64,000 nt of DNA from Mycolicibacterium diernhoferi (GTDB lineage Bacteria; Actinomycetota; Actinomycetes; Mycobacteriales; Mycobacteriaceae). A program made the translations under genes and the position numbers. The stretch spans positions 682,001-746,000 of the forward strand of contig NZ_CP080332.1 of NCBI RefSeq assembly GCF_019456655.1. Direction: 5' to 3'. The notes beneath the pieces are model-generated. The model made no database searches and had not been told where the DNA came from. It worked only from the letters and a program-made list of their open reading frames with translations. Shown in pieces: positions 34,712-44,172 of this stretch (within the stretch, counting starts at the first letter, position 1; every line of letters starts with the position of its first letter).

Positions 34712-36082
34712 TCAGCGGTGTGCGTGCAACGGTTGGCCGGCCAACGCCATGGCCGCCTCACCGAGCGCCTCGTTCTGGGTGGGATGAGCGTGGACCAGGG
34801 CGGCGACGTCCTGCGGGAATGCGCCCCAGTTGACGATCAGCTGGGCCTCACCGATGAGTTCGCCGACGCGCTCGCCGTACATGTGCACGCCGACGATCGG
34901 ACCGTCGGCGACGCGCACCAGTTTGATGGCCCCGGCGGTCTGGAGTATCTGGCTCTTCCCGTTGCCCGCGAGGTCGTAGACGGTGGTCTGGATGGCCGGA
35001 TAGCGTTCCCGCGCCGCGGATTCGGTCAGGCCGACGGATGCGACCTCCGGTGCGGTGTACACGACCCGGGGGATGTTCACATCGTCCACCGCAGCCGGAG
35101 CCAGGCCCGCGATCGATTCGGCCACGAATGTGCCCTGCTGGAATCCGCGGTGTGCGAGTTGCGGACCGGGCGTGATGTCGCCGACCGCGTAGACATCGTC
35201 GACGGTGGTCCGCAACCGATCGTCGACCCGAACGAAGCCTCGATCGTCAAGGGCCACTCCGTGTTCGGCGAATCCGGTGTCCGCGGTGCGGGGTGCACGC
35301 CCGACGGCGACCAGCAGGACGTCGGCGTGCAGCGTCTCCCCGGACTCCATGGTGACGGTGACCGACGACGCGTCCTCGTACGCAGCCGCGACGCGGGTTT
35401 CGGTCAGCACGGTGATGCCTCGCTTGCCGAGCGCTCGGGTGAGGTGCTCGGAGGACCACTCGTCCTCGCCGGCGATCAGCCGGGGCAGCGCCTCGATCAC
35501 GGTGACATCGGCGCCCAGCGACGCCCAGATGCCGGCGAATTCGACGCCGATGACGCCACCGCCGAGGACGATGGCACGGCGGGGAACGTGCGGGTGGGTC
35601 AGCGCCTGTTCACTGGTCAGGATCCGGGCACCGATCGGGAACCCGGGCAGGTCGCGGACCTGGGATCCGGTGGCCAGCACCAATCGTGATCCGGTGATGC
35701 GGCGGCCGCCGACCTCGACGGTGGTGCCCCCGCCGTAGCGTCCGGTGCCCTGCACCAGTTCGATCTTGCGGCCCGCGATCAGGCTCCGCAGGCCCTGGTG
35801 GAGGCGGTCGACGATGCCACTCTGGTAGCGGTGTACCGCCGCGAGGTCGATGTCGCCGAGGGTGGCGGTGATGCCGATCGACGGCGCATGCCCGATCGTG
35901 TCGACGACCGAAGCGGCGTGCACCAGCGCCTTGGTCGGGATGCATCCGCGGTGCAGGCAGGTGCCGCCCACCTTGTCGGCCTCGATGAGCGTGACGGTCT
36001 TGCCGAGTTGGGCTGCCCGCAGTGCGCAGGCGTAGCCGCCGGATCCGCCGCCCAGGATCAGGACATCAGGATGCTCTGTCAA
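34712..36082 (-). CDS. lpd: Dihydrolipoamide dehydrogenase (E3)
   Basis: A 456-residue flavoprotein disulfide reductase. It has FAD-binding ILGGGSGGYACALRAAQLG, redox pair GGTCLHRGCIPTK, NAD-binding VLGGGVIGVEFAGIWASLG, the FAD motif DDVYAVGDITPGPQLAH, and the C-terminal His-Glu pair in HAHPTQNEAL. It reoxidises E2 dihydrolipoyl groups using NAD. Its operon place after E1 and E2 argues that it is dedicated to this branched-chain complex rather than the general lpdC enzyme. Confidence 0.93.
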   Translation of the reverse strand: MTEHPDVLILGGGSGGYACALRAAQLGKTVTLIEADKVGGTCLHRGCIPTKALVHAASVVDTIGHAPSIGITATLGDIDLAAVHRYQSGIVDRLHQGLRSLIAGRKIELVQGTGRYGGGTTVEVGGRRITGSRLVLATGSQVRDLPGFPIGARILTSEQALTHPHVPRRAIVLGGGVIGVEFAGIWASLGADVTVIEALPRLIAGEDEWSSEHLTRALGKRGITVLTETRVAAAYEDASSVTVTMESGETLHADVLLVAVGRAPRTADTGFAEHGVALDDRGFVRVDDRLRTTVDDVYAVGDITPGPQLAHRGFQQGTFVAESIAGLAPAAVDDVNIPRVVYTAPEVASVGLTESAARERYPAIQTTVYDLAGNGKSQILQTAGAIKLVRVADGPIVGVHMYGERVGELIGEAQLIVNWGAFPQDVAALVHAHPTQNEALGEAAMALAGQPLHAHR

Positions 36083-36101
36083 CGATGGATTCCTTTGCGT
36101 G

Positions 36102-37361
36102 TCAGGCGAATGCGATGAGGGTCAGCGGGTCGGCCAGGATCGCGGCGATATCGGCGAGGAACTTCGACCCCTGCTCGCCGTCGGCCAGCCGATGATCGAA
36201 CGACAGGCCCAGCGTCGTCACCGAGCGCAACGCGACCTCGCCCCGGTACTCCCACGGTCGGCGCCGGATGGCACCGACGCACAGGATCGCGGCCTCGCCC
36301 GGGTTGAGGATCGGTGTGCCGGTGTCGATGCCGAACACGCCGATGTTGGTGATGGTGATGGTGCCGTCGGAGAGGTCGGCGGGAGGTGTCTTGCCCTCCT
36401 TGGTGGTGCTGGTCAGTTCCGACAGTGCGACGGCCAGATCGCGGAGACCGAGGGTGTGCGCGTCCTTGATGTTGGGCACCATCAGGCCGCGCGGGGTCGC
36501 CGCGGCGATGCCGAGATTCACATAGTGCTTGGTGACGATCTCCTGGGCGGCCTCGTCCCAGGCGCTGTTGAGACTCGGATGGCTGCGGACCGCGACGAGC
36601 AGCGCCTTGGCCACCAAGGCCAGCGGTGTCAACCGCACACCGGCGAAATGCGTTGACGCACGCAGGTGCTCGATGAGCTCGACCGTCGGCGTCACGTCGA
36701 CGTCGACGAACACCGTGACGTGCGGTGCGGTGAACGCGCTGCGCACCATGGCGTCGGCGGTGTGCTTGCGCACACCCTTGACCGGGGTACGGACTTCCCG
36801 GGCTTCCGGTACTTCCTCGCCGGCGGTCGAGCCGGAATTCAGGTGCCGTTCGAGATCGACCCGGGTGACTTCACCGCGGGCGCCGGTCGGCACCACATCG
36901 GCGAGATCGATGCCGTGCCGGCGTGCGGCGAAACGCACCGGCGGTGCGGCCAGCGGCCGCCCGCCGGACGCCTCGGCCGGGGCAACCTGGTGGTTCTGCC
37001 GGGATCGGACGCGTCGGCGGGTGGCGGCCTCTTCGGCCACGCCGTACCCGACCAGAACCGGGACCCGCTCGCCGCCGCCGGTCTCCTCGGCGACCTCGAA
37101 GTCGATGAGCGGCTTGCCGACATCGACGGTGGTGCCCGCGGCGGCGTGCAAGGCGAGCACGGTTCCGGCATACGGGGACGGGAGTTCCACCATTGCCTTG
37201 GCGGTCTCGACCTCGGCGATGATCTGATTGAGCGTGACCGTGTCGCCGACGCCGACCGACCAGGACAGCAGCTCCGCCTCGGTGAGACCCTCGCCGAGAT
37301 CAGGGAGCAGGAATGTCTTGACGGTGCCCGTTCTCTCGGCGCCCATTGTTTCGGTGCCCAT
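36102..37361 (-). CDS. bkdC: Branched-chain keto-acid dehydrogenase E2
   Basis: A 419-residue dihydrolipoyl acyltransferase with one lipoyl domain (TFLLPDLGEGLTEAELLSW; lipoyl Lys in EVETAKAMVELPSPYAG). A peripheral-subunit binding domain follows (ASGGRPLAAPPVRFAARRHG). The acyltransferase domain has the catalytic SFDHRLADGEQGSKFL and GTITITNIGVFG. It transfers branched acyl groups to CoA. A linker with VAEEAATRRRVRSRQNHQV is unusually basic. The ATG at 37361 follows GGAAGGA at some distance; an in-frame ATG lies five codons later. Confidence 0.92.
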   Translation of the reverse strand: MGTETMGAERTGTVKTFLLPDLGEGLTEAELLSWSVGVGDTVTLNQIIAEVETAKAMVELPSPYAGTVLALHAAAGTTVDVGKPLIDFEVAEETGGGERVPVLVGYGVAEEAATRRRVRSRQNHQVAPAEASGGRPLAAPPVRFAARRHGIDLADVVPTGARGEVTRVDLERHLNSGSTAGEEVPEAREVRTPVKGVRKHTADAMVRSAFTAPHVTVFVDVDVTPTVELIEHLRASTHFAGVRLTPLALVAKALLVAVRSHPSLNSAWDEAAQEIVTKHYVNLGIAAATPRGLMVPNIKDAHTLGLRDLAVALSELTSTTKEGKTPPADLSDGTITITNIGVFGIDTGTPILNPGEAAILCVGAIRRRPWEYRGEVALRSVTTLGLSFDHRLADGEQGSKFLADIAAILADPLTLIAFA

Positions 37362-37379
37362 CGGGGATCCAGTCCTTCC

Positions 37380-38399
37380 TTAGTGGGTGAGGGTGGTGTC
37401 CACCGCGTCGAGCATGCGGTCGATATCGGGCAGGTAGTGCTCTTCGAGCTTGGCCGGCGGGTAGGGCAGCGCGAATCCGCCCACCCGGGCCACCGGAGCC
37501 TCCAGGTGGTAGAAGCACCGCTCGGTGACCCGCGCGGCGATCTCGGCGCCGATGCCCAGGAAGACCGGGGCCTCATGGGTGACCACCAGGCGCCCGGTCC
37601 GCTGCACGGACTCACAGATGGTGTCCATGTCGAGCGGGGACAGTGATCGCAGGTCGATAACCTCGATCGAGATGCCTTCGGCGCGAGCGGCTTCGGCGGC
37701 CCGGAGCGCGGTCGTGACCAGCGGTCCGTAGGCCACCAACGTGACGTCGGTGCCCTCGACGAGTACGCGGGCCTTGTGCAGCGGGTACGCACCGGCGGGT
37801 GTGTCCAGTGTGCCCTTCTCCCAATAACGCCGCTTGGGCTCGAAGAACAGCACCGGATCATCGGCGGCGATCGCCTGCTGGATCATCGTGTAGGCGTCGG
37901 CGGCATTGCCGCAGGTGACGACGCGCAGGCCGGCGGTGGCGGCGAAGTAGCCCTCGGGTGACTCGGAATGGTGTTCGACGGCGCCGATCCCGCCACCGTA
38001 GGGGACCCGGATGGTGATCGGCATCTTGATGTTCCCGGACGTCCGGTAGTGCAGCTTGGCGACCTGGGACACGATCTGGTCGAAGGCCGGGTAGATGAAG
38101 CCGTCGAACTGGATCTCGCACACCGGGCGGTATCCGCGGATGGCCAGCCCGATTGCGGTGCCGATGATTCCGGACTCGGCCAGCGGGGTGTCGATCACCC
38201 GGTCGGGGCCGAAGTCGGCCTGCAACCCGTCGGTGATGCGGAAGACACCGCCCAGCTTGCCGATGTCTTCACCCATCAGGACGACTTTGGGATCGTCCTG
38301 CAGCGCGCGCCGCAGACCGGCGGTGATGGCCTTGCCGAGCGGCAGGGTGGCCGGCACCGGAATCGCGGCCGGCGCGGCGTTGACGGTGGCTGCGGTCAT
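37380..38399 (-). CDS. bkdB: Branched-chain keto-acid dehydrogenase E1 beta
   Basis: A 339-residue transketolase-like beta subunit: VVLMGEDIGKLGGVFRITDGL, DTPLAESGIIGTAIGLAIRG, QFDGFIYPAFDQIVSQVAKL and the C-terminal domain ending LEAPVARVGGFALPYP. It forms the ThDP-dependent E1 heterotetramer with the alpha subunit and decarboxylates 2-keto acids of Val, Leu and Ile. The ATG overlaps the bkdA stop (ATGA), ensuring equal synthesis. Confidence 0.94.
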   Translation of the reverse strand: MTAATVNAAPAAIPVPATLPLGKAITAGLRRALQDDPKVVLMGEDIGKLGGVFRITDGLQADFGPDRVIDTPLAESGIIGTAIGLAIRGYRPVCEIQFDGFIYPAFDQIVSQVAKLHYRTSGNIKMPITIRVPYGGGIGAVEHHSESPEGYFAATAGLRVVTCGNAADAYTMIQQAIAADDPVLFFEPKRRYWEKGTLDTPAGAYPLHKARVLVEGTDVTLVAYGPLVTTALRAAEAARAEGISIEVIDLRSLSPLDMDTICESVQRTGRLVVTHEAPVFLGIGAEIAARVTERCFYHLEAPVARVGGFALPYPPAKLEEHYLPDIDRMLDAVDTTLTH

Positions 38400-39481
38400 C
38401 GATCGACTCCTTCCAAGGTGTCCAGGTATCGCCGGAATGTGGCGCGTTCCTCGTCGATCAGCGGATGCTGGTCGGCGTATACGTTGTCGAACATCGACAT
38501 CGGGCTCGGCTCAACGGTTTCCAGGCAGCCACGGCGCAGGGCGGCTGCGATGTCGTCGGCGCGTCGCTGCACGACCGCCTGATGCTCGTCGTCCGTGGCG
38601 CCGATCCTGTCGAGCAGCTTGTGCATCCGGTCGATCGGGTCTTTGTGCCGCCACGCCTCGTCGGCGCTCGCGTCGCGGTATTTGGTCGGATCGTCGGAGG
38701 TGGTGTGCGGCCCCATCCGGTAGGTCACGGCCTCGATGAGAGTGGGCCCGTCACCGCGCCGCGCTCGTTCGAGGGCGGCGCGGGTGACGGCCAGGACGGC
38801 CAGCACGTCGTTGCCGTCCACCCGCACGGCGGGGACACCGAAGCCGGGACCGCGGTGCGACAGCGGGGTGCGGGTCTGCAGGTGAACCGGTTCGGAGATG
38901 GCCCACTGGTTGTTCTGGCAGAAGAACACCACCGGGGCGGCGAAGCTGGCGGCGAAGACCATGGCCTCGGAGATGTCACCCTGGCTGGTCGCGCCGTCGC
39001 CGAAGTAGGTGATCGACGCGTTGTCGGAGCCGTCGAAGTGGATGCCCATCGCGTAACCGGTGGCGTGCAGCGCCTGGGCGCCCACGATGATGGCCGGCGT
39101 GTTCATCCGGTAGCGGATCGGGTCCCAGCCGGAAAACGTTGAGCCGCGCCAGAAGCGGAGCAGTTCGGCGGGGTCGATGCCGCGGCAGTAGGCGACTCCG
39201 TGCTCGCGGTAGCTGCTGAACACGAAATCGTCGGCATGCAGGGCGCGTGCCGATCCGACCTGGGCGGCCTCCTGGCCGAGTAGCGGGGGCCAGAGGCCGA
39301 GTTCTCCCTGGCGTTGCAACGCGGTGGCCTCGGCGTCGATGCGCCGGACGATCACCAGGTCCTCGTAGAGGGCTCGGAGTTCCGCCACGCCGATGTCCTG
39401 GACGCACGGGGAGAAGTCGGGATGGTCTTGTCGCTCACCGTTTTCGGTGACGAGTTGCACGACCTCGTCGGAATCGAGCAT
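38396..39481 (-). CDS. bkdA: Branched-chain keto-acid dehydrogenase E1 alpha
   Basis: A 361-residue ThDP-binding alpha subunit. The ThDP motif GDGATSQGDISEAMVFAASF leads into FFCQNNQWAISEPV, and the phosphorylation-loop-like region MGPHTTSDDPTKYR is conserved. The E1 alpha start region reads LYEDLVIVRRIDAEATALQRQG. I chose ATG 39481 because GGAGG sits seven bases upstream; two earlier in-frame starts are less supported. It is the first gene of the operon, divergent from the Lrp regulator across about 137 bp. Confidence 0.93.
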   Translation of the reverse strand: MLDSDEVVQLVTENGERQDHPDFSPCVQDIGVAELRALYEDLVIVRRIDAEATALQRQGELGLWPPLLGQEAAQVGSARALHADDFVFSSYREHGVAYCRGIDPAELLRFWRGSTFSGWDPIRYRMNTPAIIVGAQALHATGYAMGIHFDGSDNASITYFGDGATSQGDISEAMVFAASFAAPVVFFCQNNQWAISEPVHLQTRTPLSHRGPGFGVPAVRVDGNDVLAVLAVTRAALERARRGDGPTLIEAVTYRMGPHTTSDDPTKYRDASADEAWRHKDPIDRMHKLLDRIGATDDEHQAVVQRRADDIAAALRRGCLETVEPSPMSMFDNVYADQHPLIDEERATFRRYLDTLEGVDR

Positions 39482-39618
39482 GGGTACCTCCGATGGCATG
39501 ACGGACCTGCTGTGTGGGTCGCAACCCAATCAGCGGTGCTGCAAGCTGCACAAGATGTGTGGACAAAATGACGCAATATGCCCAAACTGCCGAAAAGTGG
39601 ACGTGCATACTGTGCTTT

Positions 39619-40092
39619 ATGGCCAATCTCGATCGCACCGATGCCCGGATTCTGCTCGCGCTCTGCGAGGCGCCCCGGGCATCCGGAGTGCAGGTCGCCG
39701 CGATGCTGAACCTGGCCCGCAACACCGTGCAGGCCAGGATGGCCCGCTGGGAGGAGCGCGGACTGCTTGCCCCCGTCGACCGCTGCGTATCACCCCGCGA
39801 CGCCGGTTATCCGCTGCGGGCCTTCGTATCTGCAGTGGTGGATCAACACAAGATGGAGGCCATCATCCGGAATCTGGCCGAGATCCCGGAGGTGGCCGAG
39901 GTGGTGGGGATATCGGGGGCGGCCGATCTGCACATCGAGGTGAACACCCGCGACGCCGACGACCTCTACCGGGTGGCGGGGCTCATCCTGGCGGTGCCCG
40001 GCGTCGAGCGCACCGTGGTCTCGGTCGCGGTCCGCCAGGCCATCCCGTACCGGACACGACCACTGCTGCAGCGGGTCGCCGGCCGCCGCTGA
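39619..40092 (+). CDS. Lrp/AsnC-family regulator, probably of the bkd operon
   Basis: A 157-residue Lrp-type regulator. An N-terminal winged helix-turn-helix (LDRTDARILLALCEAPRASG, then NLARNTVQARMARWEERGLL) joins a C-terminal RAM ligand-binding domain (VVDQHKMEAIIRNLAEIPEV, then GAADLHIEVNTRDADDLYRV). Divergence from bkdA suggests it senses a branched-chain amino or keto acid and controls that operon, as BkdR does elsewhere; this is inference. ATG 39619 lacks a clear ribosome site, so the message may be leaderless. The intergenic DNA contains AT-richer stretches typical of Lrp sites. Confidence 0.85.
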   Translation: MANLDRTDARILLALCEAPRASGVQVAAMLNLARNTVQARMARWEERGLLAPVDRCVSPRDAGYPLRAFVSAVVDQHKMEAIIRNLAEIPEVAEVVGISGAADLHIEVNTRDADDLYRVAGLILAVPGVERTVVSVAVRQAIPYRTRPLLQRVAGRR

Positions 40093-40104
40093 GGCAGCGT
40101 CGAC

Positions 40105-40183
40105 AGTACCTACATAGGTAGCAAGTCTGCGGTTCATACGGATGTGTCGGACCGCGCTCGCTCGCATCCTTGCTGGATACACA
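40105..40183 (+). promoter_or_regulatory. Promoter/operator module of the mce operon
   Basis: Palindrome TACCTA-CA-TAGGTA (40107-40120), then TGCGGTTCATACGGATGTG (40128-40146), then a small inverted repeat ATCC-TTGCT-GGAT (40166-40178). The same order, with near-identical bases, precedes the P450 operon at 49199-49270. CACACGTGTG, a separate perfect palindrome, follows at 40185-40194. The duplicated layout argues for a common repressor and promoter. Confidence 0.65.
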
Positions 40184-40260
40184 TCACACGTGTGGCCGGA
40201 AAGGCAGCGGATGGCGAATGCAAGGGGATGCAGCGGTCCCGGACGGGTGCGGGCTCACAA

Positions 40261-41028
40261 TTGACTGCGCCGACAATACTAGCGAAGCCGCTGCGCTCGA
40301 TCGGCGACTTCTTCGCGATGAGCCTGGACACCTTCGTCCAGATCGTGCGTGGGCCGTTCGCCTGGCGCGAGTACCTGGTGCAGACCTGGTTCGTGGCCCG
40401 GGTGTCACTGGTCCCGGCGCTGATGCTGACGATTCCCTACTCGGTGCTGCTGGTGTTCACCCTCAATATCCTGCTCATCGAATTCGGCGCTGCCGACCTG
40501 TCCGGCACCGGGGCGGCACTGGGGACCGTGACCCAGATCGGCCCGTTGGCAACCGTTCTCGTGATTGCCGGGTCCGGGGCGACCGCCATGTGCGCGGACC
40601 TGGGCGCCCGCACGATCCGCGAGGAACTCGACGCCTTGCGGGTCATGGGCATCAATCCGATTCAGGCGCTGGTGGTGCCGCGGGTGCTGGCCGCCGCGAC
40701 CGTGACCACCGCGCTGTCATCGACGGTGATCCTGGTCGGCCTGGTCGGCGCCTACTTCTTCTGCGTGTTCGTGCAGAACGTGTCGCCGGGCAACTTCGTC
40801 GCCGGGTTCACCCTGCTGACCGGCATCGGTGAGGTCATCATCGCTCTGGTCAAGGGCGCCATCTTCGGTACGGTCGCCGGGCTCATCGCGTGCTACAAGG
40901 GCATCTCGGTCGGGGGCGGGCCCGCCGGCGTCGGTAACGCGGTGAACGAGACGGTGGTGTTCACCTTCATGACGCTGTTCGCCATCAACATCCTGGTGAC
41001 TGCGGTGGGAGTGCAGGCGACCTTATGA
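40261..41028 (+). CDS. yrbEA: YrbEA, Mce-system MlaE-family permease
   Basis: About 255 residues, one of two MlaE/YrbE permease subunits of an Mce lipid importer. Hallmarks are the amphipathic start KPLRSIGDFFAMSLDTF, FAWREYLVQTWFVARVSLVP, several hydrophobic helices, GARTIREELDALRVMGINP and YKGISVGGGPAGVGNAVNET. The start is uncertain. A TTG at 40261 gives the family-length N-terminus LTAPTILAKPL; an ATG at 40228 and others further up are possible. It overlaps yrbEB by four bases (ATGA). Confidence 0.9.
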   Translation: MTAPTILAKPLRSIGDFFAMSLDTFVQIVRGPFAWREYLVQTWFVARVSLVPALMLTIPYSVLLVFTLNILLIEFGAADLSGTGAALGTVTQIGPLATVLVIAGSGATAMCADLGARTIREELDALRVMGINPIQALVVPRVLAAATVTTALSSTVILVGLVGAYFFCVFVQNVSPGNFVAGFTLLTGIGEVIIALVKGAIFGTVAGLIACYKGISVGGGPAGVGNAVNETVVFTFMTLFAINILVTAVGVQATL

Positions 41029-41843
41029 GCACCGCACTCGGCGGGCTGCGCCAGGGCTGGCGCAAACTCGGCACGCAGACCGAGTTTCATGTCCGGACAC
41101 TGCAGTACAGCGCCGACGCGATATTGCATTACCGCAAGGAGGTGTTGCGGCTCATCGCCCAGATGGGACTCGGGGTCGGGGCGTTGGCCATCATCGGCGG
41201 CACCGTCGCCATCGTCGGGTTCCTCACGCTGTCCACGGGGGCCGTCATCGCGGTACAGGGGTACAACCAGTTCGCCAACATCGGCGTGGAAGCGCTCACC
41301 GGCTTCGCGTCGGCCTTCCTGAACGTCCGCATCATCGCCCCCGGCACCACCGCGATCGCGTTGTCGGCCACCATCGGTGCCGGCGCCACCGCGCAACTCG
41401 GTGCGATGCGCATCAACGAAGAGATCGATGCGCTCGAGGTGATCGGCATCCGCAGCATCGCTTATCTGGCATCCACCCGGGTGATCGCCGGGGTCATCGT
41501 GGTGATCCCGCTGTACTGCGTCGGTGTCGCGATGTCCTTCACCGCCGCCCGGGTGGGCACCACCGCGATCTACGGCCAATCCACTGGCGTCTACGACCAT
41601 TACTTCAAAACGTTCCTCAACCCCACCGACCTCATCTGGTCCTTCGGGCAGTCGATCACGATGGCCGCCGTCATCATGCTCGTGCACACGTACTACGGCT
41701 TCACCGCATCGGGCGGCCCCGCCGGGGTCGGCGAAGCGGTGGGCCGGGCGGTACGTACGTCGCTGATCGTCGCGGCGTGCGTGGTCACCATCATCTCGCT
41801 CGCTGTCTACGGACAGTCCGGCAACTTCAATTTGGCGGGGTGA
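41025..41843 (+). CDS. yrbEB: YrbEB, Mce-system MlaE-family permease
   Basis: A 272-residue second permease subunit, paralogous to YrbEA: FHVRTLQYSADAILHYRKEV, GYNQFANIGVEALTGFASAF, GAMRINEEIDALEVIGI and TASGGPAGVGEAVGRAVR. With YrbEA it would form the inner-membrane pore fed by the MceA-F proteins and powered by an ATPase (MceG type) encoded elsewhere. It is coupled to mceA: GGGGTGAGG leads straight into the mceA ATG. Confidence 0.93.
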   Translation: MSTALGGLRQGWRKLGTQTEFHVRTLQYSADAILHYRKEVLRLIAQMGLGVGALAIIGGTVAIVGFLTLSTGAVIAVQGYNQFANIGVEALTGFASAFLNVRIIAPGTTAIALSATIGAGATAQLGAMRINEEIDALEVIGIRSIAYLASTRVIAGVIVVIPLYCVGVAMSFTAARVGTTAIYGQSTGVYDHYFKTFLNPTDLIWSFGQSITMAAVIMLVHTYYGFTASGGPAGVGEAVGRAVRTSLIVAACVVTIISLAVYGQSGNFNLAG

Positions 41844-41845
41844 GG

Positions 41846-43147
41846 ATGGCGACCGGGTCGGCGGGCCGGCGGATATCACCGGACGTCTGGGCGTTGCTGC
41901 TGGTGGGCGCCATCGTCCTCATTCTGCTCACGGCTGCGGCCATGTTCACCGGGAAATTCAATTCCTATGTGCCGGTGACGGTTACCTCTCCTCGTGCCGG
42001 TCTGGTGATGGACTCGGGCGCCAAGGTCAAGATGCGGGGCGTGCAGGTCGGCCGCGTCGCGGGTGTCGACAGCGGCGGGCCGGTACGGCTCAAGCTGGAA
42101 CTGTTCCCCGACCGGGTCGATCACATTCCCGCCAATGTGCAGGCCGAGATCCTGGCCACCACCGCGTTCGGGGCCAAGTACGTCGATCTTGTCGTCCCGG
42201 AGAACCCGAGCCCGCAACGGATTTCGGCGGGCGCGGTGATCGCGTCGCGCAACGTGGCGATCGAGGTCAACACCGTCTTCCAGAACCTGGTGGGCGTGCT
42301 GGACCGCATTGATCCGGTGAAGCTCAACGCGACGCTCAGTGCGCTCGCCGAAGGGGTACGCGGGCAGGGCCCCCGGATGGGCGAGGCCACGTCGGCCGCC
42401 AACACGGTGCTGCTGGAGCTCAACCCGCGGATGGGTACCGCGCAGGAAGGGTGGCAGGCGGTCCGAGGCGCTGCCGACGTCTACGCCGGCGCCGCGGACG
42501 ACATCGTGGAAATCCTCGACGCCTCGGCCACACTCAGCGAAACGATCACCGACAACGCTGCCGCGCTCGACAGCCTGCTGATCAATGTGATCGGTTTCTC
42601 CGAGTCGGCCAACAGCCTGATCGGTCCGAACCAGGAGAACCTGGTCGACGCGATCAACAAGCTGGCTCCCACCACCGCTCTGCTGATGAAGTACAACCCC
42701 ACCTACACCTGCATGTTGCTGGGAGCCGTGTGGTTCCTCGACAACGGCGGGCACAAGCAGGTCGGCGGGAACGGCCGGAGCATCGTGCTGGACAGCGCGA
42801 TCAACCTCGGTGAAGACCCGTACCGGTACCCGGAGAATCTGCCCATCGTCGCCGCCAAGGGCGGCCCCGGCGGCAAACCGGGTTGCGGGTCGCTGCCCGA
42901 CGTCAGCAAGCAGTTCCCGGTGCGGCAACTGATCACCAACACCGGGTGGGGCACGGGTATCGACTGGCGGCCGAACCCCGGCATCGGGCATCCCTGGTGG
43001 GCGAACTACCTGCCGAGCACCAGGGCCGTGCCCGAAGCCCCGAGTGTCCGCGGCGCCGGACCACCGGCACCTGGACCGTTCACCTACCCCGGGGCCCCGC
43101 CCTATGCGCCCCTGCCGCCGCCAGTAACGGAGACACCGCAACCGTGA
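41846..43147 (+). CDS. mceA: MceA substrate-binding protein
   Basis: A 433-residue first Mce protein. One N-terminal membrane helix (VWALLLVGAIVLILLTAAAMF) precedes the MCE/MlaD domain (VTVTSPRAGLVMDSGAKVKM, RGVQVGRV, AKYVDLVVP). A helical region (about 140-290) follows, with PTTALLMKYNPTYTCMLLGA. The Pro-rich C-terminus ends PPVTETPQP. MCE domains form periplasm-spanning lipid tunnels. The start is ATG 41846, directly after GGTGAGG. The stop overlaps the mceB GTG. Confidence 0.93.
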   Translation: MATGSAGRRISPDVWALLLVGAIVLILLTAAAMFTGKFNSYVPVTVTSPRAGLVMDSGAKVKMRGVQVGRVAGVDSGGPVRLKLELFPDRVDHIPANVQAEILATTAFGAKYVDLVVPENPSPQRISAGAVIASRNVAIEVNTVFQNLVGVLDRIDPVKLNATLSALAEGVRGQGPRMGEATSAANTVLLELNPRMGTAQEGWQAVRGAADVYAGAADDIVEILDASATLSETITDNAAALDSLLINVIGFSESANSLIGPNQENLVDAINKLAPTTALLMKYNPTYTCMLLGAVWFLDNGGHKQVGGNGRSIVLDSAINLGEDPYRYPENLPIVAAKGGPGGKPGCGSLPDVSKQFPVRQLITNTGWGTGIDWRPNPGIGHPWWANYLPSTRAVPEAPSVRGAGPPAPGPFTYPGAPPYAPLPPPVTETPQP

Positions 43148-44172
43148 GATACGAGATGTCCGGCGTGCTCTGGCGGCTCGGCGCCTTCCTCACGGTCTGC
43201 GGGATCGGCGCGTTCGTCCTACTGAGCGTGTTCGCGGAACTGAGGTTCAACGCGGAGAAGACCTACCGCGCCGAGTATGTCAACGTCAGCGGCCTGGAAA
43301 ACGGGAACTTCGTGCGCATCGCAGGAGTGGAAGTCGGCAAGGTCAAAGACATCTCGGTCAACTCCGACAACCTCGCGGTGGTCGAATTCTCGGTTGACGA
43401 CTCGGTGGTCCTCACCGAGGGGACCCGCGCGGCGGTCCGCTACGACAACCTGATCGGTGGCCGTTTCATGGAGCTGCTGGACGGCCCGGGGGACGTGCGG
43501 CCGTTGGCGGCGGGCCAGACGATACCGGCCGGCCGCACCGAACCCGCGCTGGATCTCGATGCGCTCATCGGCGGCTTCCGGCCACTGTTCCGTGCGCTGG
43601 ACCCGGAGAAGATGAACGCTCTCACCGGACAACTGATCCAGGCCCTGCAGGGGCAGGGGCCCACCATCGGATCCTTTCTGTCCCAGACCGCCTCGCTGAC
43701 CAATTCGCTCGCCGATCGGGACGAGTTGATCGGACAGGTCATCGGAAACCTGCAGACGGTGCTGGGCTCACTGGCCGACGAGAGCGACCGCTTCGACGAC
43801 ACCGTCGACACCCTGGCCCAGCTGGTCCATGCGCTCGCCGAACGCAAGGAGGATGTCAGCGCGAGCATCGTGTCCACCAACGCCGCCGCGGCCGGCATCG
43901 CCGGGCTGCTCGAACAATCCCGTCCGGCGATCAAACCCGTCGTGGAACACGCGAACCGGGTCGCCACGACCGTGCTGGCCGACAAGGACTACGTCGACGA
44001 CCTGCTGAACACGCTGCCGGACACCTACCGCGCCCTGAACCGGATGGCGCTGCACGGTGACTACTTCTCGTTCTACCTGTGCGACGCGATCCTGAAAGTC
44101 AACGGTAAGGGCGGACAACCGGTCTACGTGAAACTGGCAGGCCAGGACACCGGGCGGTGCGCACCGAAATGA
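43144..44172 (+). CDS. mceB: MceB substrate-binding protein
   Basis: A 342-residue Mce-family protein with a signal anchor (LWRLGAFLTVCGIGAFVLLS) and MCE domain (YRAEYVNVSGLENGNFVRIA, GVEVGKVKDI, YDNLIGGRFMELLDGPG). The helical domain ends LALHGDYFSFYLCDAIL-like (MALHGDYFSFYLCDAIL). The GTG overlaps the mceA stop (GTGA), and its own stop overlaps the mceC ATG. Confidence 0.92.
   Translation: MRYEMSGVLWRLGAFLTVCGIGAFVLLSVFAELRFNAEKTYRAEYVNVSGLENGNFVRIAGVEVGKVKDISVNSDNLAVVEFSVDDSVVLTEGTRAAVRYDNLIGGRFMELLDGPGDVRPLAAGQTIPAGRTEPALDLDALIGGFRPLFRALDPEKMNALTGQLIQALQGQGPTIGSFLSQTASLTNSLADRDELIGQVIGNLQTVLGSLADESDRFDDTVDTLAQLVHALAERKEDVSASIVSTNAAAAGIAGLLEQSRPAIKPVVEHANRVATTVLADKDYVDDLLNTLPDTYRALNRMALHGDYFSFYLCDAILKVNGKGGQPVYVKLAGQDTGRCAPK

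Noticed and set aside
40144..40260. Upstream start for yrbEA at ATG 40144
   Set aside because: It would add about 39 residues foreign to the family and place the start inside the duplicated promoter module.
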